A stretch of DNA of 64,000 bases from Pomphorhynchus laevis. Taxonomy: Eukaryota > Acanthocephala > Palaeacanthocephala > Echinorhynchida > Pomphorhynchidae. The position numbers and the translations under genes were made by a program. Positions 1-12,268 of the stretch are shown here, one piece after another. Each line of letters opens with the position of its first letter. Positions within the stretch are counted from its first letter, which is position 1. Location of the stretch: assembly GCA_012934845.2 (NCBI GenBank), contig WNNJ02000678.1, forward strand, positions 1 through 64,000, written 5' to 3'. The notes under the pieces are model-generated. The model was not told the DNA's origin. It ran no database searches and saw only the letters and a program-made list of their open reading frames with translations.

Positions 1-155
1 TGAAATCTTATCCATTTGTAGCACTCTGCTAATATTGCAGAATACAGTGAATAAAGCCTTAATTTCAATTGAATTAAAAACATTTAAATATTCATTTTAA
101 ATTTCTACTTCTCAACGCATACAAAAGTATCAGTGGAAAGTATTTTATTAAAATA

Positions 156-656
156 ATGGACGAATTAGACTTTTCTCTAAATGGCTTTTATGTGAACATG
201 ACAAACGGTAATAATTTAAAATTTTAATGATGTTTAAAAACAGAATAAAATTGACAAGTTATAACTCTTTACAAATTGATAGACAATCACTCTTCAAACT
301 TTGTAATGATTCATTAATTATATTTCTGTCAGTAAATATAAACCATTTTGTTTCAATAATGCTAATAAAAAATTAAGAATTTTGGTTTTGAACTCGCTCA
401 ATTGCATCACCGCTACAGAGCGCGGTATTCCTCCATCAAGTGCATTTGTTAATGATCAAGATTAAGATACGAACTTCAGTGAATGATAACATCACTAGAG
501 AGTAACTGTGGCAACATTTTTGATAAAAGGTGGTGATATTTTGTTTAAAATTTGTGAACAGTAAATGCACTGAATTGTTATCTGTTGCTCAATCTTGATC
601 AATTGTATAAATCGTTTTGTAATTCTTACACTCACATCGACACTGACGACCAGTGA
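156..656 (+). CDS. Candidate two-exon small gene, unit 1 (unrecognised)
   Basis: Possible exons 156-207 and 562-656 would encode 48 residues starting MDELDFSLNGFYVN. The donor (G|GTAATA) and acceptor (TGAACAG|T) leave matching phases, and the frame stays open for 31 codons after the junction. The intron would be 354 bp, longer than those of the neighbouring homeobox gene. The start DFSLNGF faintly recalls an eh1-type motif. No known family is recognised. It could be a chance frame or the 5' part of a longer gene. Confidence 0.22.
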
Positions 657-1617
657 TGATATCACTCTACAGATTGCATAATTGCTGGCGTGCATATATG
701 TACTTTTACAAATTTGGCTTAACTAAAACTTCATCGCAAGATATGTGCTTGAATTTCAGCGCAGCAGAAATGTTAATACAAAGATCGGGTATTAATAATT
801 TAAAAGCTGCTTAAAATACTGTAAACCTAATAAATATATTATCAGTTTCGTAATTCACGTAGTGAAAATAAAATTTTAAGCATAATCCTTAAAACAACGT
901 AATATTTAAAATGAAAACAAAAAAATTATTCAAATTATTATTTTCGATTGACATTTAAAAGCTTTACAAGTAAGAACATTAAATACAACTTAGATACTGC
1001 AGCGATGTGAAAATTAAAATATAATAATCGCAATACTATTTTAAAGTCAAAACAATTATTGTTTGAAAAAATATACGAATTAATTACAAGTAAAGAATAT
1101 GTCATCAGTGTTTTAATTCGGGTTTTAAATCAAATATAAATAGGTATAGATACGTTTTGTAATTTTAACCTAAGACTTACTATCTTAGAATTTAAAAATT
1201 TATTTCCAATTTACAAAACTATAAAATTGCGATCAAGTTTTTGAAAACACTAGAAATCTTAATTTTTCAACAATATTTTGTCTCAAATTTTATCCGTATT
1301 TTCATTGTTACTTTGTAAAATTACATACAGAGCCAAAACAATGTATTCCTTAATTTAATTTAAAAACAGTATTTCTTATAAGTCATAATAGTTTAATGTA
1401 TTTATAGCAAAATCAATACAGAAAGTGGAATTTAACCTTGTTAAATTGTAATGTAAATATTATTAAGTGAATTCGATTTATTGAAATCACGTGTTCAAAA
1501 ATAAGAACGTTTTTTGCATGATTTTACAAAACGTCTTGTAATCTATGATAAAAGCCATATTGAAAAAAAAATATAAAATAAAAAGAAAATTTCAATGTTA
1601 TTTTAATAAAAATTATA

Positions 1618-2860
1618 TTTAATTAATCTTCACATCAACATAAGATCATTAATGATAAGCGATTAATTTTGCTACAAGATCCAAACAAATTTATCATATT
1701 AAAAGCACGAAAAGATGTACTTGTCAACAATTCAAGTAAAAATCAAGCAAATTTCATACATTTTTTCATCGGGGGGAAATCTTCAAAATATTATAAAGAT
1801 TGTAAATAAAAAATGAAATATAAAAATACTTTTTATTTTATGTAAAAATATTAAATTAATTTTCAGACCGTACTAAGATTTTTATTGATAAGCAATTTAT
1901 TTTGCTAAGCGAGGCAAACATATTTATTATATTAAAAGCATGAAAACATATACTATTCAATTATTTAGGTGAAATTCAAGCAAATTACTTTGATTTTTAC
2001 ATCGGGGGACAATCTACAAAATATTATGAAGATTTAAAATTTATCTAAATAAATATATAAATATTTTTTATGTAAAAATATTAAATTAATCTTCAGATAA
2101 ACTTAAGATCTTAAATGATAAACAATCTGTTTTGGTAAAAGATGTCAACAATTTTTATATTTTTTAAACATGAAGACATTTCCATTTAAATATTTAAGTG
2201 AAAATCAAGCAAATTTCTTTTATTATAACAGGGGAAAATCTACAAAATATTATAAAGATTAAAAACATACCTAAATTACATATTAAAAAATGCTTATTAA
2301 TAAAATAATATTAAATAAATCTTAACATGGTAATAAGATTTTTGATGACAAGCAATTTGTTTTGAAAAAAGATGTCAACAAATTAATTTTATTAAAAACA
2401 TGAAGACATTTCCGTTTTAATATTTAAGTGAAAATCATGCAAATTACTTTTATTTTAAATTGGGAAAAATCTACAAAATATTATAAACATTAAAAACATA
2501 CCTAAATAAAATATTAAAAAATTCTGATTAATATAATAATATTAAATAAATCTTCATATGATAATAAGATTTTTGATGAAAAGGAATTTGTTTTGCAAAA
2601 AGATGTCAAAAAAATTTATTTTATAAAAACATGAAGTCATTTTCGTTTAAATATTTAAGTGAAAATCAAGCAAATTTCTTTTATTATAACGGGGGAAAAT
2701 CTACAAAATATTAATAAAGATTAAAAACATACCTAAATAAAATATTAAAAAATTCTCATTAATATAATAATATTAAATAAATCTTCATATGGTAATAAGA
2801 TTTTTGATGATAAGCAATTTATTTTGCTAAAAGATGTTGTGCAAGCAAATTTATTATATT
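1618..2860. repeat. Array of ~230-bp subrepeats, unit 1
   Basis: Five full and one partial diverged direct repeats begin near 1618, 1855, 2087, 2313, 2538 and 2775. Each starts with a variant of AAATTAATCTTCA, then has TAAGAT, GATAAGCAATT, TATTAAAA and CATGAAAACAT, then GTGAAAATCAAGCAAATT, a short G-run, and CTACAAAATATTATAAAGAT. The G-run (GGGGG to GGGA) is the only GC-rich spot. It looks like a local minisatellite upstream of the homeobox gene. No coding potential is seen. Confidence 0.85.
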
Positions 2861-4459
2861 AATACCACGAAAACATCTCAGTTAGATTCAGTTAGCTTAT
2901 CTGATTTTTGCATTTAATTTACAAAGTCTTATCTAACTCTATTTTCATAATAAAATCAAAATTATTTGCGGTTTTATAACGACATGTTTTTTACTTGATA
3001 TACACAATAGTTTTTACAAAAGAACACCTTTTTAACAATGCTTTCGAAGAGTAACAAAATTCATTTTTACTAGAAAATTTGAACATTCAAATTTTATTCT
3101 TCATTTATAATTTAAAAACCTTTTTTATTTGTAAAATCTTGCTTATCTTTTTTTGTATATACAGTATAACAATTTATTGTGTGCATTATTCAGTTATTAG
3201 ACAATATTGGGTTGTCTGTTTTAATATTTGCAATGTATCTGAATTCGCAATTCAATAATTGATGCAATTTTATTGCAAATGTAATTGATCTTTCACGAAA
3301 TACAAAATTTATTTTTCTTTCATAAAATAATTAATGTTTTATTCACTGTCATTGTATTGTGGAAAAAAAGGCAAAATATACTAGCAGAAATACACTTTGT
3401 ATATTTGATCCAATCAGAAATATATGTGATGATGTTGCGAAAGTCGAATTTGATTAGTTGATTTTGCGATTCTAGATTTTGATTGTTGATTGTCAAGTAA
3501 AGGCCACGATATATATATATATAAATCACTGGGATTTTAAATTGTTGAAGTTAAACTTTTGTGAACAGTAGTCAGTAATTGCATAGAAAAGTAAGTGACA
3601 TTTCGGATATTAAATGTATTCGTTTTAAAATATGGATATTGTGCAACATTTCTTAACTTCTACTTTGAAATATAATATATCAATATGATTGATCACATAT
3701 CAAATATCATATATTTTTATTTTAATAAATTATTAATAATATAATCTTTTATATTTATTTGCTTAAAATCGCTAAATTTAGAAATAGCTTTAAACAGTTT
3801 TTTATACTAAATAGACGGGTAGCGAATAAAATAAAACGCTGAATAAACATTTTTTGAATTTACATATTATGTGTCTACTTTGTCTTTGTATTTTTGAATC
3901 TCTTTAGACTTTAAACGCCAACTTTAATTAGCTCTACGTTGAGCTGGGAAATTTTAAATTTCGAAATATAAAAGTTGCTATAAAGTAGTTTTGTTATCAA
4001 AAAGAATTAAAAACTACTTTTAAATACAACCTAAAAATATTATGTAATTTTTTATTTAAAATTCTTATTTTAAAATTGCTATACAAAATATATTTACGAA
4101 GTAGTATTTTCAAAAGAACAAATAGTACATAATTCAAAATTTTAAGTGTAATAATATTATAAAAAAATTTATGTGTAATATAAATGTCTTTAGATTATAT
4201 AATAATCAAATAAAGTTTGGTAAAAGCATATTTTTAATTTAACTGTTAAAATTTACTATATTTATGAAATATATCAAAGTAAAGTTGGGATCATTATAAT
4301 ATGTATATTTACAGAACTCACGTTTGATTTAAACACACACAATGATATTCCATAATAGTTTTGAAAATTTTTGATCACGGTGTTAAGTTTTTGTGTTCTA
4401 ATTTAGACTTTCGCGAAGATAATTTAATATTGACATTTGGAATATTCGGATAGAGACAT
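2860..4459. other. AT-rich region upstream of the homeobox gene, unit 1
   Basis: No convincing coding exon is seen. A TATA-like run (ATATATATATATAAAT) lies near 3511-3526, about 930 bp before the homeobox ATG. It could be a promoter element, but such runs are common in this base composition. The same stretch is present in unit 2 (about 9851-11451). Confidence 0.4.
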
Positions 4460-5276
4460 ATGGTTGATACAAATACATTTGTATTGCAATTAAATCGTTC
4501 TACACGATACACCAATTTTTCAATCGAGAACATATTGAAAGAGGCAGTGGCAGAGTGGTAAATGAACCAAAGTCAAATTAAATATTTTATCAATTTATTT
4601 TTGTTTATTAGCTGCAAAATTGATAATATAGAACACAATGAAAGCTTAATAGATGACAGATCGTCTAGCCGTAAACTTCGATCTCCGGTATCGTATCGTA
4701 AAAAGAAACAGAACACGATTATTTGCAAAAGTCGTTACATTCAAAGGTGTACACTACACGACTGTAATAACAAAAAGTTTAATCCACATCGCCATAGAAG
4801 ATTTTCTAATTTTACAATTGATTATATACTAAACGGATCATTGCCAAATACAGAAACCAATTGGTATGTCACAAGTTGTTTTTAATTAATTTTACCTAAT
4901 CCTTTATTTATTTTAATTTCAGTTATTCAAACGAAAAAGAAAACATTATTACCGATGCAACTTTCCGACTTGAACGCAGCGCTCTAGTGTCTTTCGCTAC
5001 TTGCAAAGATGAACCAAATTTAACTATCAGAAAAGGCCGCATAACTCAAAAGTACGAATCACTATTATGTAATTTTATTATTTCATTGTTAAATTTAGTA
5101 AATTCGACAGGGATACGATTGAGATTCTCAACAGTTTTTTGTTAAAGAAAATTAATTACCCTTATGCAAATCGGACGGAGATTGATATGCTAAGCAAAAT
5201 GACCTCTTTGACGCCGAAACAAATAAAGAAATGGCTTTCGAATAAGAGACTGCGGGATTTACGATCCGTTCGATAA
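4460..5276 (+). CDS. TALE-class homeodomain protein with two eh1 motifs, copy 1
   Basis: Four exons, 4460-4557, 4612-4863, 4923-5051 and 5099-5276, encode 218 residues; every junction is phase 2. The introns are 54, 59 and 47 bp with GT donors and TTATTAG, TTTCAG and TTTAG acceptors. An in-frame TAG lies two codons before the ATG. Residues 20-26 (FSIENIL) and 100-106 (FTIDYIL) fit the eh1 consensus that binds Groucho/TLE corepressors. The homeodomain spans about 155-217. It aligns without gaps to Meis-type TALE domains, with the three-residue loop as PYA (181-183), W205, N208 (position 51) and R210 (position 53), but L at position 49 and S at 50. It is a predicted nuclear sequence-specific repressor. 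A lysine/arginine-rich stretch at 62-65 could aid nuclear import. Start uncertain: an upstream non-coding exon could splice at 4453. Confidence 0.85.
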
Positions 5277-6699
5277 GAACAAGTTTACCAAGCTACATAT
5301 TACGATCTTCATCAGTAATTGCTATTCTCTCCACAGTATTTTTCATGCTTACCAATTGTTAAACTTTGCACAGCGGATTTTGAAAAGACGAATTACTTTG
5401 TTTTTAAATTGAATTTTTGTAAATTTTCATAACGTCACTTTTTAAAATAAATTATATAGCGTTTTCTTTTGATCGAGATATTCCTTGATAAATTCTCAGT
5501 AGTTTGCAAATAATTATATAAGCTACAAACCAATAATATTACTTGAATTAGAGTTTTACAGCAATTAATGAAAGATTATTTATCAATATAACTGATTGCT
5601 TGTCATACAATGATAATCTAAATTTGTTTTATTCAAATACAAAGCATATTATTTATTATTCATAAAAATTATCCGTTTAAAAGTTAAAATTCTTGTATAA
5701 TTTGGTGAATTTATATATTTTACAATTTTTTGTTTATTTAATTTTTATAGTGACTTAGTTTAAAATTATGTGTTTATTAAATTATTAAAAGTAATATTTT
5801 GAAGAAAACCAATATCATTGCGAAATATGACAATTTTTAAAATTTCAATATTAAATGTATTTTGTTTAATATTATATAGTAAGCATGATAGCTTATGCAT
5901 ACACGTGCTAGTTGTAAACAGGAATATGTCCTCATTTTGATATAAATTAAAAATAGCTATTATTTTCGTATTAATATCATGTTCATATATAGATATAAAC
6001 CTTTTCTATTATTATTTTTGAAATTCTACATATATATTATCTATACATTTATTAATAGAGGATATAAATCACGTTGTTTTAACAATTATATTTTATAAAT
6101 GATTAAACAATTTTATCCAGATAGTTTAATTCTAAATAATAACAATATTGATGGCGAGAAAGGTATTTATAAAGATATTAACATAATATAATCATACACT
6201 GAACAAATTTTTACAAAAACCGTTACGATAACCTACGCGAATAAACACCAAACATGTATTTACATTAGCATTCATGTATTCCAAATTATATTAGATATTA
6301 TACATTAAATAATAAAATTTTACGTATTACAATAGTATATAATGATATTGTTTTTCTTAAAATGCATTTCAATAATTTAATTAATAAATATTTTGAGCAA
6401 TAAAAAACTACACAGATAAAATAAACAAAATCCAAAAAATGCCATCAAAATATTATTATAATTAGATTTATATCTTAAATGGAAAATTGTTACAGATTGA
6501 TTGTAATTAATATATTATATGTTAGAATAATATGTTATAATCAAATTTTAAAGGAGGAAATACATCGTTCCGATGCATTTTTCACAGCTGCTTTGTTAGG
6601 ATAGAGAAATAGTTACTACCACCTGAAAAATATTAGCTCTTCCAAATTATTTCTAACCGTAATTCTAAATTACTGAAATAAAAATAATTAGTTAAGGAT
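5277..6699. other. 3' flank of homeobox copy 1
   Basis: AT-rich. A possible polyadenylation signal AATAAA at 5446-5451 lies 170 bp after the stop codon; the equivalent in unit 2 is 12438-12443. Bases 5312-6316 are the segment also found inserted in unit 2. No other gene is seen. The matching flank of copy 2 is 12269-13690. Confidence 0.5.
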
Positions 6700-6854
6700 T
6701 GAAATCTTATCCATTGGTAGCACTCTGCTAATATTGCAGAATACAGTGAATAAAGCCTTAATTTCAATTGAATTAAAAACATTTAAATATTCATTTTAAA
6801 TTTCTACTTCTCAACGCATACAAAAGTATCAGTGGAAAGTATTCTATTAAAATA

Positions 6855-7409
6855 ATGGACGAATTAGACTTTTCTCTAAATGGCTTTTATGTGAACATGA
6901 CAAACGGTAATAATTTAAAATTTTAATGATGTTTAAAAACAGAATAAAATTGACAAGTTATAACTCTTTACAAATTGATAGACAATCACTCTTCAAACTT
7001 TGTAATGATTCATTAATTATATTTCTGTCAGTAAATATAAACCATTTTGTTTCAATAATGCTAATAAAAAATTAAGAATTTTGGTTTTGAACTCGCTCAA
7101 TTGCATCACCGCTACAGAGCGCGGTATTCCTCCATCAAGTGCATTTGTTAATGATCAAGATTAAGATACGAACTTCAGTGAATGATAACATCACTAGAGA
7201 GTAACTGTGGCAACATTTTTGATAAAAGGTGGTGATATTTTGTTTAAAATTTGTGAACAGTAAATGCACTGAATTGTTATCTGTTGCTCAATCTTGATCA
7301 ATTGTATAAATCGTTTTGTAATTCTTACACTCACATCGACACTGACGCACCAGACAGATTGCACAATTGCTGGCGTGCATATATGTATTTTACAAATTTG
7401 GTTAACTAA
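6855..7409 (+). CDS. Candidate two-exon small gene, unit 2 (longer C-terminus)
   Basis: Same layout as in unit 1: exons 6855-6906 and 7261-7409. About 14 bp present in units 1 and 3 are absent here, so the frame runs past their stop and gives about 66 residues ending at TAA 7407-7409. This copy-specific change of the C-terminus argues either for relaxed constraint or against the frame being real. Function is unknown. Confidence 0.22.
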
Positions 7410-8307
7410 AACTTCATCGCAAGAAATGTGCTTGAATTTCAGCGCAGCAGAAATGTTAATACAAAGATCGGGTATTAATAATTTAAAAGCTGCTTAAAAT
7501 ACTGTAAACCTAATAAATATATTATCAGTTTCGTAATTCACGTAGTGAAAATAAAATTTTAAGCATAATCCTTAAAACAACGTAATATTTAAAATGAAAA
7601 CAAAAAAATTATTCAAATTATTATTTTCGATTGACATTTAAAAGCTTTACAAGTAAGAACATTAAATACAACTTAGATACTGCAGCGATGTGAAAATTAA
7701 AATATAATAATCGCAATACTATTTTAAAGTCAAAACAATTATTGTTTGAAAAAATATACGAATTAATTACAAGTAAAGAATATGTCATCAGTGTTTTAAT
7801 TCGGGTTTTAAATCAAATATAAATAGGTATAGATACGTTTTGTAATTTTAACCTAAGACTTACTATCTTAGAATTTAAAAATTTATTTCCAATTTACAAA
7901 ACTATAAAATTGCGATCAAGTTTTTGAAAACACTAGAAATCTTAATTTTTCAACAATATTTTGTCTCAAATTTTATCCGTATTTTCATTGTTACTTTGTA
8001 AAATTACATACAGAGCCAAAACAATGTATTCCTTAATTTAATTTAAAAACAGTATTTCTTATAAGTCATAATAGTTTAATGTATTTATAGCAAAATCAAT
8101 ACAGAAAGTGGAATTTAACCTTGTTAAATTGTAATGTAAATATTATTAAGTGAATTCGATTTATTGAAATCACGTGTTCAAAAATAAGAACGTTTTTTGC
8201 ATGATTTTACAAAACGTCTTGTAATCTATGATAAAAGCCATATTGAAAAAAAAATATAAAATAAAAAGAAAATTTCAATGTTATTTTAATAAAAATTATA
8301 TTTAATT

Positions 8308-8806
8308 AATCTTCACATCAACATAAGATCATTAATGATAAGCGATTAATTTTGCTACAAGATCCAAACAAATTTATCATATTAAAAGCACGAAAAGATG
8401 TACTTGTCAACAATTCAAGTAAAAATCAAGCAAATTTCATACATTTTTTCATCGGGGGGAAATCTTCAAAATATTATAAAGATTGTAAATAAAAAATGAA
8501 ATATAAAAATACTTTTTATTTTATGTAAAAATATTAAATTAATTTTCAGACCGTACTAAGATTTTTGTTGATAAGCAATTTATTTTGCTAAGCGAGGCAA
8601 ACATATTTATTATATTAAAAGCATGAAAACATATACTATTCAATTATTTAGGTGAAATTCAAGCAAATTACTTTGATTTTTACATCGGGGGACAATCTAC
8701 AAAATATTATGAAGATTTAAAATTTATCTAAATAAATATATAAATATTTTTTATGTAAAAATATTAAATTAATCTTCAGATAAACTTAAGATCTTAAATG
8801 ATAAAC
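8308..8806. repeat. ~230-bp subrepeats, unit 2 (array cut short)
   Basis: Two full subrepeats and the start of a third match 1618 to about 2124 of unit 1. The array then breaks into sequence that matches the 3' flank of the homeobox gene. The tail of the last subrepeat reappears at about 9808. Confidence 0.85.
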
Positions 8807-9808
8807 AGTAGTTGCTATTCTCTCCACAGTATTTTTCATGCTTACCAATTGTTAAACTTTGCACAGCGGATTTTGAAAAGACGAATTACTTTGTTTTTAA
8901 ATTGAATTTTTGTAAATTTTCATAACGTCACTTTTTAAAATAAATTATATAGCGTTTTCTTTTGATCGAGATATTCCTTGATAAATTCTCAGTAGTTTGC
9001 AAATAATTATATAAGCTACAAACCAATAATATTACTTGAATTAGAGTTTTACAGCAATTAATGAAAGATTATTTATCAATATAACTGATTGCTTGTCATA
9101 CAATGATAATCTAAATTTGTTTTATTCAAATACAAAGCATATTATTTATTATTCATAAAAATTATCCGTTTAAAAGTTAAAATTCTTGTATAATTTGGTG
9201 AATTTATATATTTTACAATTTTTTGTTTATTTAATTTTTATAGTGACTTAGTTTAAATTATGTGTTTATTAAATTATTAAAAATAATATTTTGAAGAAAA
9301 CCAATATCATTGCGAAATATGACAATTTTTAAAATTTCAATATTAAATGTATTTTGTTTAATATTATATAGTAAGCATGATAGCTTATGCATACACGTGC
9401 TAGTTGTAAACAGGAATATGTCCTCATTTTGATATAAATTAAAAATAGCTATTATTTTCGTATTAATATCATGTTCATATATAGATATAAACCTTTTCTA
9501 TTATTATTTTTGAAATTCTACATATATATTATCTATACATTTATTAATAGAGGATATAAATCACGTTGTTTTAACAATTATATTTTATAAATGATTAAAC
9601 AATTTTATCCAGATAGTTTAATTCTAAATAATAACAATATTGATGGCGAGAAAGGTATTTATAAAGATATTAACATAATATAATCATACACTGAACAAAT
9701 TTTTACAAAAACCGTTACGATAACCTACGCGAATAAACACCAAACATGTATTTACATTAGCATTCATGTATTCCAAATTATATTAGATATTATACATTAA
9801 ATAATAAA
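8806..9808. repeat. ~1-kb copy of the homeobox 3' flank inserted in unit 2
   Basis: This segment matches 5312-6316 of unit 1 and 12303-13308 of unit 2, in the same orientation. At two informative places (TTTAAATTATG rather than TTTAAAATTATG, and AAAAATAATATT rather than AAAAGTAATATT) it agrees with 12303-13308. The source was therefore probably unit 2's own flank, about 3.5 kb downstream. It begins about 35 bp after the homeobox stop codon and carries no coding exon. Both junctions have only a few bases of shared sequence. Confidence 0.9.
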
Positions 9809-11451
9809 TTATTTTGCTAAAAGATGTTGTGCAAGCAAATTTATTATATTAATACCACGAAAACATCTCAGTTAGATTCAGTTAGCTTATCTGATTTTTG
9901 CATTTAATTTACAAAGTCTTATCTAACTCTATTTTCATAATAAAATCAAAATTATTTGCGGTTTTATAACGACATGTTTTTTACTTGATATACACAATAG
10001 TTTTTACAAAAGAACACCTTTTTAACAATGCTTTCGAAGAGTAACAAAATTCATTTTTACTAGAAAATTTGAACATTCAAATTTTATTCTTCATTTATAA
10101 TTTAAAAACCTTTTTTATTTGTAAAATCTTGCTTATCTTTTTTTGTATATACAGTATAACAATTTATTGTGTGCATTATTCAGTTATTAGACAATATTGG
10201 GTTGTCTGTTTTAATATTTGCAATGTATCTGAATTCGCAATTCAATAATTGATGCAATTTTATTGCAAATGTAATTGATCTTTCACGAAATACAAAATTT
10301 ATTTTTCTTTCATAAAATAATTAATGTTTTATTCACTGTCATTGTATTGTGGAAAAAGAAGGCAAAATATACTAGCAGAAATACACTTTGTATATTTGAT
10401 CCAATCAGAAATATATGTGATGATGTTGCGAAAGTCGAATTTGATTAGTTGATTTTGCGATTCTAGATTTTGATTGTTGATTGTCAAGTAAAGGCCACGA
10501 TATATATATATATAAATCACTGGGATTTTAAATTGTTGAAGTTAAACTTTTGTGAACAGTAGTCAGTAATTGCATAGAAAAGTAAGTGACATTTCGGATA
10601 TTAAATGTATTCGTTTTAAAATATGGATATTGTGCAACATTTCTTAACTTCTACTTTGAAATATAATATATCAATATGATTGATCACATATCAAATATCA
10701 TATATTTTTATTTTAATAAATTATTAATAATATAATCTTTTATATTTATTTGCTTAAAATCGCTAAATTTAGAAATAGCTTTAAACAGTTTTTTATACTA
10801 AATAGACGGGTAGCGAATAAAATAAAACGCTGAATAAACATTTTTTGAATTTACATATTATGTGTCTACTTTGTCTTTGTATTTTTGAATCTCTTTAGAC
10901 TTTAAACGCCAACTTTAATTAGCTCTACGTTGAGCTGGGAAATTTTAAATTTCGAAATATAAAAGTTGCTATAAAGTAGTTTTGTTATCAAAAAGAATTA
11001 AAAACTACTTTTAAATACAACCTAAAAATATTATGTAATTTTTTATTTAAAATTCTTATTTTAAAATTGCTATACAAAATATATTTACGAAGTAGTATTT
11101 TCAAAAGAACAAATAGTACATAATTCAAAATTTTAAAGTGTAATAATATTATAAAAAAATTTATGTGTAATATAAATGTCTTTAGATTATATAATAATCA
11201 AATAAAGTTTGGTAAAAGCATATTTTTAATTTAACTGTTAAAATTTACTATATTTATGAAATATATCAAAGTAAAGTTGGGATCATTATAATATGTATAT
11301 TTACAGAACTCACGTTTGATTTAAACACACACAATGATATTCCATAATAGTTTTGAAAATTTTTGATCACGGTGTTAAGTTTTTGTGTTCTAATTTAGAC
11401 TTTCGCGAAGATAATTTAATATTGACATTTGGAATATTCGGATAGAGACAT

Positions 11452-12268
11452 ATGGTTGATACAAATACATTTGTATTGCAATTAAATCGTTCTACACGAT
11501 ACACCAATTTTTCAATCGAGAACATATTGAAAGAGGCAGTGGCAGAGTGGTAAATGAACCAAAGTCAAATTAAATATTTTATCAATTTATTTTTGTTTAT
11601 TAGCTGCAAAATTGATAATATAGAACACAATGAAAGCTTAATAGATGACAGATCGTCTAGCCGTAAACTTCGATCTCCGGTATCGTATCGTAAAAAGAAA
11701 CAGAACACGATTATTTGCAAAAGTCGTTACATTCAAAGGTGTACACTACACGACTGTAATAACAAAAAGTTTAATCCACATCGCCATAGAAGATTTTCTA
11801 ATTTTACAATTGATTATATACTAAACGGATCATTGCCAAATACAGAAACCAATTGGTATGTCACAAGTTGTTTTTAATTAATTTTACCTAATCCTTTATT
11901 TATTTTAATTTCAGTTATTCAAACGAAAAAGAAAACATTATTACCGATGCAACTTTCCGACTTGAACGCAGCGCTCTAGTGTCTTTCGCTACTTGCAAAG
12001 ATGAACCAAATTTAACTATCAGAAAAGGCCGCATAACTCAAAAGTACGAATCACTATTATGTAATTTTATTATTTCATTGTTAAATTTAGTAAATTCGAC
12101 AGGGATACGATTGAGATTCTCAACAGTTTTTTGTTAAAGAAAATTAATTACCCTTATGCAAATCGGACGGAGATTGATATGCTAAGCAAAATGACCTCTT
12201 TGACGCCGAAACAAATAAAGAAATGGCTTTCGAATAAGAGACTGCGGGATTTACGATCCGTTCGATAA
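11452..12268 (+). CDS. TALE-class homeodomain protein with two eh1 motifs, copy 2
   Basis: Exons 11452-11549, 11604-11855, 11915-12043 and 12091-12268. By eye both coding sequence and introns are identical to copy 1, 6992 bp away, so the encoded 218-residue protein is the same: eh1 motifs at 20-26 and 100-106 and the homeodomain at about 155-217. The upstream region is not the same, because unit 2 carries the 1-kb insertion about 1.6 kb before the start. The two copies could therefore differ in expression. The lack of substitutions indicates a very recent duplication or ongoing gene conversion. Confidence 0.85.

Larger units (their letters stand above)
1..6699. repeat. Tandem duplication, unit 1
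   Basis: First of three direct units. It begins at the left window edge with the same bases that start at 6700 and 13691, so the true left end may lie outside the window. It contains the candidate small gene, a subrepeat array, the homeobox gene and about 1.4 kb of 3' flank. By eye it differs from units 2 and 3 by only scattered single bases and small indels, apart from one large rearrangement in unit 2. The duplication is therefore recent. Confidence 0.95.

Noticed and set aside
495-695. 66-codon minus-strand frame in units 1 and 3
   Set aside because: It is disrupted in unit 2 by the 14-bp indel, is of low-complexity composition, and lies antisense to the better-supported candidate exon.
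1618-2860. CRISPR array
   Set aside because: The repeats are about 230 bp, diverged and adjacent without spacers, in a eukaryotic genome.
3320-3529. Minus-strand frame beginning MIYIYIYRG, also at 10329
   Set aside because: It arises from an AT dinucleotide run and AT-rich DNA, is changed by a small indel in unit 2, and has no recognisable content.
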